Source: Thermoplasmata archaeon (GTDB lineage Archaea > Thermoplasmatota > Thermoplasmata > Lutacidiplasmatales > UBA184). Taken from it: a stretch of 64,000 bases of DNA. The position numbers and the translations under genes were made by a program. Every line of letters begins with the position of its first letter. The first letter of the stretch is position 1. This document shows positions 48,699-56,440 of the stretch, in pieces. A model generated the notes under the pieces. It did no database searches. It was given only the letters and a program-made list of their open reading frames with translations, and was not told where the DNA came from. The stretch lies in the NCBI GenBank assembly GCA_027314915.1, contig DAHUZZ010000009.1, positions 24,640 to 88,639 on the forward strand, given 5' to 3'.

Positions 48699-50252
48699 GT
48701 GCAGCTTCGCGGGAGCGAGCGGGCTCCGCTTCCCGCGGCGCGTCCTGTCGGGGTCCCGGATCCGGGGGAACCCGTCGAGATCACCCTGCTGCTCCGTCGG
48801 CGGGTCGATGGCCCGCCGTTCCCGCGCTGGGACGTGGCGGCCGACCGGCGGCCGGAGACCCTCTCGCGCGAGGAGTTCGCGCGGAGGCACGGGGCCCACC
48901 CCGACGACCTCGACCGCGTCGGTACGTTCCTCGAGGCCGAGGGCCTCGCGCTCCTACCCGGTTCGGTGGGGGGACGGACCCTGAGGGCCCGCGGCGGGGC
49001 GGGTCGTCTCTCCGAGCTCTTCGGATGTCGTCTCGAGCGCTGGGCCTACCCCGGCGGGTCCTACCGCGGTCGGACCGGAGCGCTGTCGGTCCCCGCCCCG
49101 CTCGAGCCGTTGGTGCTCGGGGTGTTCGGCCTCGACGACCGGCCCCAGGCGTTCCCCCACTTCCGCCGCCGTCGGAGCGTGGCCCCGGGGGATCAGAGCT
49201 ACCCTCCCACGGAGGTGGCCGCGGCCTACGGGTTCCCGGGCGGACTCGATGGCTCGGGACAGACGATCGCCTTCCTCGAGCTCGGCGGGGGGTACGCACC
49301 CGCGGACCTCACGGCGTTCTTCTCCGGCGCGGGGATCCCGACGCCCTCGGTCACCGCGGTCGGGGTGGACGGCGCGCAGAACGCCCCGACGGGCCAGCCG
49401 GACGGACCGGACGGGGAGGTGGAGCTGGACCTCGAGGTGGCCGGCTCCGTGGCCCCGGGCGCCCGGCTCGCGGCCTACTTCGCCCCGAACACGGACCGCG
49501 GCTTCCTCGACGGCGTCACCGAGGCGATCCACGACGCGTCGCGGCGGCCCTCGATCCTCTCGATCAGCTGGGGCGGGCCGGAGCCCAGCTGGACCCCCCA
49601 GGCGCTCTCGGCGCTCGATAGCGCCTTCCAGGACGCGGCGGCGCTCGGGGTGACCGTGCTCGCCGCCGCCGGCGACCACGGCGCCACCGACGGAACCCCC
49701 GGCGGAGTACTCGCCGTGGACTTCCCCGCGTCGAGTCCCTTCGTCACGGGGTGCGGAGGGACGCACCTCAAGCTCGGGGGGGTCACGATCGAGGAGGAGA
49801 CGGTCTGGAACGATCTCGCCGTGGGGGAGGGGGCCACCGGCGGGGGCGTGAGCCAGGTCTTCGGTCCGCCGGCCTACCAGTCGGGTGCGAGGGTCCCGCT
49901 CTCCCCCGCCGGGACGCCGGGGCGGGGCGTTCCCGATGTGGCCGGCGATGCCGACCCCGCCACGGGGTACTCCGTGTACGTCGACGGCGCGCCCACCGTG
50001 ATCGGAGGCACCAGCGCCGTGGCGCCGCTCTGGGCGGGCCTGGTGGCCCGCCTCAACCCGACCCGACCTTCCCCCCTCGGGTTCCTGAACCCGGCGATCT
50101 ACGCGCTGGCGGAGGCGGGCGGCTTTCGCGACATCACCGAGGGGAACAACGGGGGCTACTCGGCCGGACCGGGATGGGACCCGTGCACGGGGCTCGGCAG
50201 CCCGAACGGAGCGAAGCTCGCCCGGCTCCTGGGCCGGAACCCCGTCCCCTGA
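48699..50252 (+). CDS. S53 peptidase (sedolisin/kumamolisin-like)
   Basis: 517 residues. The N-terminal prodomain (about 150 residues, pro-kumamolisin-type, with LSREEFARRHGAHPDDLDRV) precedes the catalytic domain. Catalytic Glu and Asp are spaced four apart in DGEVELDLEV, the oxyanion Asp is in AAAGDHGATDG, and the nucleophile Ser is in VIGGTSAVAPLWAGL. The C-terminal calcium site is suggested by DITEGNNGGYSAGPGWDPCT. S53 enzymes are acid-active endopeptidases, fitting an acidophile. No N-terminal signal peptide is visible, so secretion would need another route or an unseen start; GTG 48699 is supported by a box A. Orientation and position suggest processing of extracellular protein. Confidence 0.95.
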   Translation: MQLRGSERAPLPAARPVGVPDPGEPVEITLLLRRRVDGPPFPRWDVAADRRPETLSREEFARRHGAHPDDLDRVGTFLEAEGLALLPGSVGGRTLRARGGAGRLSELFGCRLERWAYPGGSYRGRTGALSVPAPLEPLVLGVFGLDDRPQAFPHFRRRRSVAPGDQSYPPTEVAAAYGFPGGLDGSGQTIAFLELGGGYAPADLTAFFSGAGIPTPSVTAVGVDGAQNAPTGQPDGPDGEVELDLEVAGSVAPGARLAAYFAPNTDRGFLDGVTEAIHDASRRPSILSISWGGPEPSWTPQALSALDSAFQDAAALGVTVLAAAGDHGATDGTPGGVLAVDFPASSPFVTGCGGTHLKLGGVTIEEETVWNDLAVGEGATGGGVSQVFGPPAYQSGARVPLSPAGTPGRGVPDVAGDADPATGYSVYVDGAPTVIGGTSAVAPLWAGLVARLNPTRPSPLGFLNPAIYALAEAGGFRDITEGNNGGYSAGPGWDPCTGLGSPNGAKLARLLGRNPVP

Positions 50253-50359
50253 GCGGTCCCCGGAATCCACGCCGGTTCGCGGGTAGAATGCGCATTCCCC
50301 GCGGAGCGGGGTCCATCCCTCGTCGACGGGGCGAGACCCTAGACCGTTCGCCGGGGTTC

Positions 50360-50365
50360 ATATAG
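50360..50365 (+). promoter_or_regulatory. TATA box ATATAG
   Basis: Centred 27 nt before GTG 50389; supports a leaderless GTG start for the glycine-rich surface gene. Confidence 0.65.
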
Positions 50366-50388
50366 CCGGATTCCGTCCGCGGAGCCCG

Positions 50389-53304
50389 GTGACCTGCGTG
50401 ACGCGAAGTTCGGGCCGGGGTATCGTAGTGGGAGTTGTGGTGATCGTGGGCGCGCTCGCGCTCCTCGGGGCGCTGAGCCTTCCCGGCCCGGCCGGCGCGG
50501 CCCCGGCCCAGTCCGGGGCGCACCTCGGCCGGGCGACGGGCACCACCACGACGATCACGCTCTGCACGGAGGCGGCACTCGCCACGGCGGTCGCGACCGG
50601 CGGGAACATCGTCTACGGCGTCCCGTGCAACCCCGTGCCGTTCGCCACGTCCATCACGATCGGGGCCACCACCGTCGTCACCATCTCCTCCGGTGGGAAC
50701 ACCGTGACCTTCAGCGGCGGATCCACGACCCGCTTCTTCCTCGTGAAGGGTGGCACGCTCTCCCTCTCGGGCATCACCCTCCAGTCCGGCGCGGTGACCC
50801 TCAAGCCCGGGGCCAGCGGCGGCAACGGGGCCGCCGGTACGAGCGGGTCCACCGGATCCACCGGCACCTCCGGGGGCGGGGGCACCGGCGCGGCCGGGGG
50901 AGCCGGCGGGGCCGGCACCGCCGGAGGCCACGGCTACCCGGGGGGTAAGGGGGTCGCCGGAGCCGCCGCGTTGGGCGGTGCGATCCTGAACAACAAGGGG
51001 AACGTGACGCTCTCCTTCGTCACCGTCGAGGACTGCAGCGCGACGGGAGCCAACGGCGGAAGCGGCGGTGCCGGCGGGGCGGGCGGATACGGCGGCAACG
51101 GGGGATCGGGCGGGAGCGGCGGGAGCGGCAAGACCGGCGGCGCCGGCGGAAAGGGCGGCGCCGGCGGCAACGGCGCGGCCGGCGGTGCCGGTGGCGCTGG
51201 GGGCGCCGGCGGGGCCGGCGGCGCCGCCCTGGGCGGGGCCATCTACAACTCCGGTCGATTGACGCTCACGAACGACACCTTCTACGCGGACGACGCCTAC
51301 GGCGGCTCGGGCGCCTACGGCGGCACCGGCGGGTACGGCGGCACCGGCGGAAGCGCCGGCTACGGCGGGTCGGGCGGCGGGGGCGGTTCCGGCTCGAACT
51401 CCGCCGGCGGGAGCGGGGCCGGGCCCGGCGCCAACGGACATCCCGCCTCGGCCGGCTTGGGCGGCGCCGGCGGGATCGGTGGGAACGGCGGTGCCGCGGA
51501 AGGCGGCGCCATCTACAACACGGGCGAAGTGTTCGTCAACAACACGACCTTCGAGTCCGATACGGCCTACGGCGGGTACGCGGGCGGGGGCGGCGGAAGC
51601 GGCGGGAGCAGCGCCTCGGGTTCGGGGAGCGGGTACTCGCCCTACGGCGGGACCGGAGGCAGCGGCGGGTCCCCGTCCTCGGGCGGGAACGGCTACGCCG
51701 CCGGGTCGGGCGCGGCGGGCCTGGCCGGCACCCCCGGCCTCGCGGGGGTCGCGGGACCGGTCGGCGGCCACGGCGGCGTGGGCGGCGAGGCCGCCGGGGG
51801 CGCGATCTACAACACCTTCGACCTCACGATGAACAACACCGTCCTCGAGTACGATCGCGCCTCGGGAGGGACCGGCGCGGGCGGAGGGTACGGCGGGACC
51901 GGTGGCGGCGGCGGGAACGGCGGCAGCGGCGACGGCGGGGGCAGTGGAGGGACCGGCGGCAGTGGCTCCACCTCCGCCACCGTGACGTCGGGAAGCGGGG
52001 CCAAGGGCGGGGCCGGGGCGCTGGGAGGCGCGTCGAGCACCGCCGGTGCCGGAGCGGTGGGCGGGGCGGGCGGCCCCGGCGGATCCGGCGGCGCCGCCCT
52101 CGGCGGCGCGATCGCCCACAGTTCCCCGAAGGGTGAACTCTGGGTCAACTTCAGCAACATCGAGAGCAACACCGCGACGGCCGGGGCGGGGGGGAGCGGC
52201 GGCCCCGGCGGCCAGGCCGGCTACGGCGGCGGAGGCGGCATCGGCGGCTACGGCGGGGGCGGTGGCTCGGGCGGCTCGGGCGCCGCGAGCGGGACGACCG
52301 CCGCCGGCAACGGCGGCGGGTCGACCGTCGGCCTCAAGGGTGCCCCCGCCACGGTCGGAGGGGCGGGCGGAACCGGGGGCGCGGGGGGCGCCGGCGGCCC
52401 CGGAGGGTCGGCGCTGGGCGGCGGCGTCTACGCGTCCGGCACGGAGTCGTTCGACTCGAACTACATCCAGAGCAACACCGAGACCGGTGGCGCGGGCGGA
52501 AGCGGCGGCTCCGGTGGTCCCTCCGGGGGCGGCGGCGGCGGCGGCAGCGGCGGCCTGGGTGGCTACGGGGGGTCCGGCGGTTCGGGGACCTCGAAGGGTA
52601 CCGGGGCCGCGGGCTCGTCCGGCGCCGCCGGCGGGGCGGGCGGCAACGGTGCCGCCGGTGGCCTGGCCGGCCATGGCGGCATCGGGGGCGCCGGGGGCCT
52701 CGCCGAGGGCGGAGGCATGTACGCGGCCGGCACGCTCTCGATCACGAACAACGCCTTCCTCGAGAACGTCGCGAACGGCGGCGCCGGGGGCGGCGGCGGC
52801 TACGGCGGCTCCGGGGCCGGCGGCGGCTACGGCAACTCCGGAGGTGGCGGCGGAGGGGGCGGCCACGGCGGATCCGGCAGCGGCTCCGGCGGGAGCGGCG
52901 GCACCGGCGGGAACGGCGGGAACGGCGGCAACGGCGGGACCGGCGGCGGGGGCGGCCAGGGCGGGAACGGAGGCGCCGGAGGCAGCGCCAAGGGGGGCGG
53001 GCTGTACAACGTCTCGGCACCGGCGGTCGCTTCGGGCGACGCCTACCTCACGAACAACGTCCACGGCGGTCTCGGAGGCGTCAGCAACTGCACCACCGGG
53101 TACGGCTGCGGGGGCGGCGGCGGGAACGGCGGAAGCGGGGGTAACGGCGGATACGGCGGCTCGGGCGGCTACAATGGCGCCGGCACCACCCAGGCCAAGA
53201 GCGGCACCGCCGGTACCGGCGGCAGCTCCGGCGCGAAGGGTGCGGCGGGTTCGAACGGCCTGAACGGAGCCCACGGGACGATCGCCGACCGCAACCATCC
53301 GTAA
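50389..53304 (+). CDS. Secreted PGRS-like glycine-rich protein with beta-helix-like modules
   Basis: 971 residues. Signal peptide GIVVGVVVIVGALALLGALS followed by AGAAPAQ. A first Thr/Val-rich part (residues about 55-130, e.g. TVVTISSGGNTVTF and GTLSLSGITLQSG) looks like parallel beta-helix coils. Then eight modules alternate: each starts (A)xGG(A/G)(I/V/M)YN, has a beta-helix coil (LTLTNDTFYADDAYGG, VFVNNTTFESDTAYGG, LTMNNTVLEYDRASGG) and continues into 40-60 residues of GGxGG repeats like mycobacterial PE-PGRS. No C-terminal anchor is visible. Probably an exported cell-surface or matrix protein. GTG 50389 is fixed by a TATA box 27 nt upstream. Confidence 0.85.
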   Translation: MTCVTRSSGRGIVVGVVVIVGALALLGALSLPGPAGAAPAQSGAHLGRATGTTTTITLCTEAALATAVATGGNIVYGVPCNPVPFATSITIGATTVVTISSGGNTVTFSGGSTTRFFLVKGGTLSLSGITLQSGAVTLKPGASGGNGAAGTSGSTGSTGTSGGGGTGAAGGAGGAGTAGGHGYPGGKGVAGAAALGGAILNNKGNVTLSFVTVEDCSATGANGGSGGAGGAGGYGGNGGSGGSGGSGKTGGAGGKGGAGGNGAAGGAGGAGGAGGAGGAALGGAIYNSGRLTLTNDTFYADDAYGGSGAYGGTGGYGGTGGSAGYGGSGGGGGSGSNSAGGSGAGPGANGHPASAGLGGAGGIGGNGGAAEGGAIYNTGEVFVNNTTFESDTAYGGYAGGGGGSGGSSASGSGSGYSPYGGTGGSGGSPSSGGNGYAAGSGAAGLAGTPGLAGVAGPVGGHGGVGGEAAGGAIYNTFDLTMNNTVLEYDRASGGTGAGGGYGGTGGGGGNGGSGDGGGSGGTGGSGSTSATVTSGSGAKGGAGALGGASSTAGAGAVGGAGGPGGSGGAALGGAIAHSSPKGELWVNFSNIESNTATAGAGGSGGPGGQAGYGGGGGIGGYGGGGGSGGSGAASGTTAAGNGGGSTVGLKGAPATVGGAGGTGGAGGAGGPGGSALGGGVYASGTESFDSNYIQSNTETGGAGGSGGSGGPSGGGGGGGSGGLGGYGGSGGSGTSKGTGAAGSSGAAGGAGGNGAAGGLAGHGGIGGAGGLAEGGGMYAAGTLSITNNAFLENVANGGAGGGGGYGGSGAGGGYGNSGGGGGGGGHGGSGSGSGGSGGTGGNGGNGGNGGTGGGGGQGGNGGAGGSAKGGGLYNVSAPAVASGDAYLTNNVHGGLGGVSNCTTGYGCGGGGGNGGSGGNGGYGGSGGYNGAGTTQAKSGTAGTGGSSGAKGAAGSNGLNGAHGTIADRNHP
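50960..53060 (+). repeat. Eight-unit intragenic repeat of beta-helix coil plus Gly-rich spacer
   Basis: The GGAIYN-type module starts lie near 50970, 51227, 51493, 51790, 52094, 52408, 52700 and 52983, spaced about 257 to 314 nt. Coil segments diverge in sequence while the frame of the module is kept; spacers consist of GGC/GGG/GGA Gly codons mixed with Ala, Ser, Asn, Tyr. Confidence 0.8.
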
Positions 53305-53312
53305 ACTCCCCG

Positions 53313-53342
53313 GGGGAGCCCGCCCCTGGGGGCCGGCTCCCC
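53313..53342 (+). terminator. Two-tier GC hairpin after the glycine-rich gene
   Basis: GGGGAGCC pairs with GGCTCCCC and the interior GCCCC with GGGGC, nine bases after the stop codon. There is no T tract, so termination is only suggested by position. Confidence 0.35.
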
Positions 53343-53557
53343 ATCCGACGGGAGGCCCGTCGTCGGCCCGGCGGACGAGCACTCGGCCCGCGCGTGCGGA
53401 AGGCTCCGCGTCGCGGGGCCATGGACGACCCGCGCGGTCCTCGCCCTGGACCCGGACCGCGCACCCGGGTTCCGGACCCACCTCGCGCAGGCCACCGGCC
53501 CGCCCTGAGGCAGGCGAGGGGCGGCGCGGCGCCGCAGGAAGCCGCCGGCGGACCGCG

Positions 53558-54685
53558 CTACAGGTTGGAGACGCTGACCGAGTGGATCCCCGGGAACTGG
53601 TAGGGCAGGAGCTGCCAGCTCTTGCCCGCGTTCGGGCTCAGGAACAGCTGTCCCGTGGTGGTGCCGACGTAGATCCCCGCGGGGTCCCGGTCGTCGGAGG
53701 CGATCCCCTCGCGCTGGACCCCGTAGTGGCCGGGGAACGCCTTCGGCGAGAGGAGCTTCTTCCACGTCTGCCGGTCATCGTCCCACTCCTCGACCTGGAA
53801 GTGGCCCTCGCCCGTGACCCGGGCCCGGCCGTCGAGCCGGACGAAGTAGGCCTTGCCCGGCGCGCCGGGCGGGGCGGTGACGCTGAAGCCGAAGTCGTCG
53901 CCGAGCGGCTTCCCGATCCGGGTCCACCGGTTCATCCGGTCGTGGGAGACGTACATCCCGCCGTGGTCCTGGCGGTAGAAGGTGTCCGGGTTCGCGGCAT
54001 CCATCGCCACGTGGTGGACGCACTGGCCGGTCTCGGGGTACTTGTTCGGCAGGAAGGGCGCCATGACGCCCTTGTTGACGGGCGTCCAGCTCGAGCCGGC
54101 GTCCTCGGTGCGGAAGGTTCCGACGGCGGACATGCCGATGTAGAGCCGCTTCGGGTCGCGCGGGTCGAGGAGGATGGTGTGGAGGCAGGCGCCGCCGGCG
54201 CCCGGGCCCCAGTTCTTCCGGTCCGGGTGCTCGTTGATGGCGGGGATCGGGTTCCAGCTCTTCCCCTGGTCGTCCGACCGGAAGAGGAGGTGTGGGTCGC
54301 CGCCCAGCCAGACGGTCCCGGGCTGGCTCGCGAGGCCGGGCTCCAGGTGCCAGACGTTGTTGAGCGGCCGCGGGACGGGGGTGGTGGGATCCGCGTCGTT
54401 GAACATCGGCTTGCGGTCCTTGCCGGAGGGCGTGAGGGGCGTGGCGACCTCCTTCCAGGTCTTCCCGTAGTTCCGGGACCGGTGGACCGCCGGGCCCCAG
54501 AAGCCGGAGTTGACGGCGGCGTAGAGGTCCCCCGGGTGCCGGGGGTCGGCGACGACGTGGAAGATGTCGTAGCCGGCGTGGGCGACCGGCCCGATCTTCC
54601 AGCTCTTCCGACGGGCGTCCCCCTCGATGACGTACGTCCCCTTCCGCGTTCCGACCAGGATCCGGGTCTTTCCCTTGGGCGCCAT
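53558..54685 (-). CDS. BNR/sortilin-like beta-propeller protein
   Basis: 375 residues. At least five Asp-box/BNR repeats: SRNYGKTWKEV, SDDQGKSWNPI, TEDAGSSWTPV, SHDRMNRWTRI and SPNAGKSWQLL, spread evenly as in a six- to seven-bladed propeller of the VPS10/sialidase-like superfamily. No signal peptide, hence cytoplasmic, and no sialidase catalytic Arg triad is recognisable, so an enzymatic role is doubtful. It starts 13 nt after a MoaD/ThiS-like gene and is evidently co-transcribed with it. Function unknown; a binding or scaffold protein is possible. Confidence 0.85.
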   Translation of the reverse strand: MAPKGKTRILVGTRKGTYVIEGDARRKSWKIGPVAHAGYDIFHVVADPRHPGDLYAAVNSGFWGPAVHRSRNYGKTWKEVATPLTPSGKDRKPMFNDADPTTPVPRPLNNVWHLEPGLASQPGTVWLGGDPHLLFRSDDQGKSWNPIPAINEHPDRKNWGPGAGGACLHTILLDPRDPKRLYIGMSAVGTFRTEDAGSSWTPVNKGVMAPFLPNKYPETGQCVHHVAMDAANPDTFYRQDHGGMYVSHDRMNRWTRIGKPLGDDFGFSVTAPPGAPGKAYFVRLDGRARVTGEGHFQVEEWDDDRQTWKKLLSPKAFPGHYGVQREGIASDDRDPAGIYVGTTTGQLFLSPNAGKSWQLLPYQFPGIHSVSVSNL

Positions 54686-54698
54686 GGTGCTTGCTTAC

Positions 54699-54968
54699 CT
54701 ATCCTCCCGCGATGGAATGGATGATATCGATGGTCCGGGCCCCGTCGAGGACCGTCGCGCCCCGCGTGGTGGTGCTGACGTCCTCGCCGTCGACGAAGAC
54801 GCGCACGTAGCGGCGGAGCTGGCCGGTCTCGTCCCGGAGCTTGAACTTGAGCCGGGGGTACTTCGCCTCGAGCGCGTCGAGCACGTGGTCGACCGTGTCG
54901 GCGTCGAGCTTCTGCCGGCCGGTCGGCCCGAACTCACGGAGCCAGCTGTCCAGGCGGACCTCGATCAT
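54699..54968 (-). CDS. MoaD/ThiS-family ubiquitin-like protein (SAMP-like)
   Basis: 89 residues with a beta-grasp fold pattern: IEVRLDSWLREFGPTG, VDHVLDALEAKYPRL, GQLRRYVRVFVDGEDV and a C-terminus IDIIHSIAGG ending in the Gly-Gly required for adenylation and thiocarboxylation or protein conjugation. Archaeal relatives act as sulfur carriers for molybdopterin and tRNA thiolation or as SAMPs. No MoeB/UbaA or MoaE gene is nearby; its only operon partner is the beta-propeller protein. Start ATG 54968; the upstream promoter is weak (ACCTAG near 54996). Confidence 0.9.
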   Translation of the reverse strand: MIEVRLDSWLREFGPTGRQKLDADTVDHVLDALEAKYPRLKFKLRDETGQLRRYVRVFVDGEDVSTTTRGATVLDGARTIDIIHSIAGG

Positions 54969-55095
54969 CGTGGGCGGCGTACGCCCCCACGGCGCTAGGT
55001 CTCTTGAAGAGTCCGCAGGCGAGGGGCGCCCGTCCGGGGCGCCCGGGGCGGGGGTACCGGGGGGAACGCCCCCCGGTGGGCGTCGGGAAGTCCGC

Positions 55096-55686
55096 TCAGT
55101 CGACCGTCAGGGTCCCCATCATGTAGCCGGGGGTCGCCATCGAGTTCGGGTCGCACGGGGCCATGCACATCCAGGTGAAGCTGCCCGGGGTGGTGAACTC
55201 GGCCGAGAAGCGCACCGTGGTGGGGAGGCCCGTCGGGCCCGCCGGGGGCACCGGCACGTTCAGGTGGAGGCCGCCCTGGTTGATGGTGAAGGTGTGGGCG
55301 ACATCGGTGACCGCGACCGAGGAGTAGGTCTGGGGGGTCGAGCTGCCGTCCTTCCAGATCGTCGCGGACCCGCCGACGGTGCCCGCGACCTGGGAGTACT
55401 GCGGCGCGATCAGGTTGGTCCCGTTGTCGTAGTTCGTGATGGTGATGACCACGAGGGTGTTCGACGGGACGGTGAAGTTCGCCGGGAAGTACTCATCCAT
55501 CCCGTTCACGGGGTTGAAGGCGATGGTGAGGTAGAGGTAGTCTACGGTCGCGGGAGCGCCCGAGGAGGGCGCGGAGCCGCTCGCCGAGGCGGTGTGCTCC
55601 CCCACGACGAGGACGGTCCCCCCGACGACGACGACCGCGACGGCGATCAGCAAGGCTACCCGGTTGAACCACAGTTGGTCGTCCAT
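55096..55686 (-). CDS. Membrane-anchored COX2-like cupredoxin, CxxxC form
   Basis: 196 residues. N-terminal TM anchor (VALLIAVAVVVVGGTVLVVG), short Ser/Ala linker, then a cupredoxin domain. VAHTFTINQGGLHLNVPVPP aligns with the His ligand strand of cytochrome oxidase subunit II, and FTWMCMAPCDPNSM contains the C-x3-C spacing of CuA, but the His that follows in CuA is Ser here; TPGYMMGTL supplies Met. So it may bind a single copper or an altered CuA-like centre outside the cell. Divergent from a paralogue at 55825. A GTATATCC element (55720-55728) lies upstream. Confidence 0.82.
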   Translation of the reverse strand: MDDQLWFNRVALLIAVAVVVVGGTVLVVGEHTASASGSAPSSGAPATVDYLYLTIAFNPVNGMDEYFPANFTVPSNTLVVITITNYDNGTNLIAPQYSQVAGTVGGSATIWKDGSSTPQTYSSVAVTDVAHTFTINQGGLHLNVPVPPAGPTGLPTTVRFSAEFTTPGSFTWMCMAPCDPNSMATPGYMMGTLTVD

Positions 55687-55719
55687 GTGCGAGACCCGGG
55701 GGGAAGGGGGGCGCGGACT

Positions 55720-55728
55720 CGGATATAC
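55720..55728 (-). promoter_or_regulatory. TATA box GTATATCC
   Basis: Minus strand, centred about 39 nt before ATG 55686; predicts a leader of about 10 nt for the CxxxC cupredoxin. Confidence 0.5.
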
Positions 55729-55824
55729 GGGTCGTCAAGCCGACTTTACTTGGTCGATCGCGGGCGGACGTGAAACCGAGTTGACCTTTCCCCTAAGGGG
55801 CCGGGGCCCCTTCCTCTTTTCCGT

Positions 55825-56397
55825 ATGCTGCGGTCGCGGCGGCTCCACCCGGTCGAAGCGGCGCTCTTCATCGCGGCGCTCCTGATCTTCGCGGGCACCA
55901 TCTACGTCGCGACCCGCCCGGGCACCGGCTCCTCCTCTTCCGAGCGCGTGGCGCTCTCGATCTTCCCGAACGCGTGGGGCGACTACGTCTACAATTCGAC
56001 CTTCCTGCGGGCCCACGTCGGGTCCGTCGTCGAGTTCACGATCACCAACTTCGACCCGCAGAGCCACCCGACCGTCGGGCCCTACGACAACGTCTCGGGG
56101 ACCCGGAACGGCATGATGTGGTGGACGGGCGGGATGATGGGGGGCGGGAACCGGGGCGGCCAGGAGCTCAACGGGCTCACCCCCGACGAGATCTCCCACA
56201 CCTTCACGATCCAGATGGGCGGCTACGAGCTGAACGTCCCGATCCCGCCGGCGGCGAACGGCTCGGGTCCCTCGGTGATCACCTTCACGGTACAGATGTT
56301 CGGCGCGAGCGACCTCACCTGGCAGTGCGACGCCAACGACATGGGCCCCACGACGGGGCCCGACGGCGGCATGATGGGGATCCTCGCGGTGAGCTGA
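55825..56397 (+). CDS. Membrane-anchored COX2-like cupredoxin, single-Cys form
   Basis: 190 residues. TM anchor near the N-terminus (AALFIAALLIFAGTIYVA), Ser-rich linker, cupredoxin domain. ISHTFTIQMGGYELNVPIPP is the His strand and LTWQCDANDM the ligand loop, where the second CuA Cys is Asp; MMGILAV ends the domain. A Met/Gly/Trp insertion (NGMMWWTGGMMGGGNRGG) is absent from the neighbour and could bind extra copper. Divergent paralogue of 55096-55686, 138 nt apart. Likely an extracellular electron carrier or copper chaperone; no oxidase subunit is adjacent. Confidence 0.82.
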   Translation: MLRSRRLHPVEAALFIAALLIFAGTIYVATRPGTGSSSSERVALSIFPNAWGDYVYNSTFLRAHVGSVVEFTITNFDPQSHPTVGPYDNVSGTRNGMMWWTGGMMGGGNRGGQELNGLTPDEISHTFTIQMGGYELNVPIPPAANGSGPSVITFTVQMFGASDLTWQCDANDMGPTTGPDGGMMGILAVS

Positions 56398-56440
56398 GCG
56401 CCCGGGCCGCCGTCCCCCCTCCGCCGGGTCCGCGGCGTGG

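Noticed and set aside
50900..53100. Repetitive stretch as a CRISPR array or collagen
   Set aside because: The repetition comes from Gly codons inside one intact reading frame, without identical direct repeats and unique spacers; it lacks the strict G-x-y triplet of collagen.
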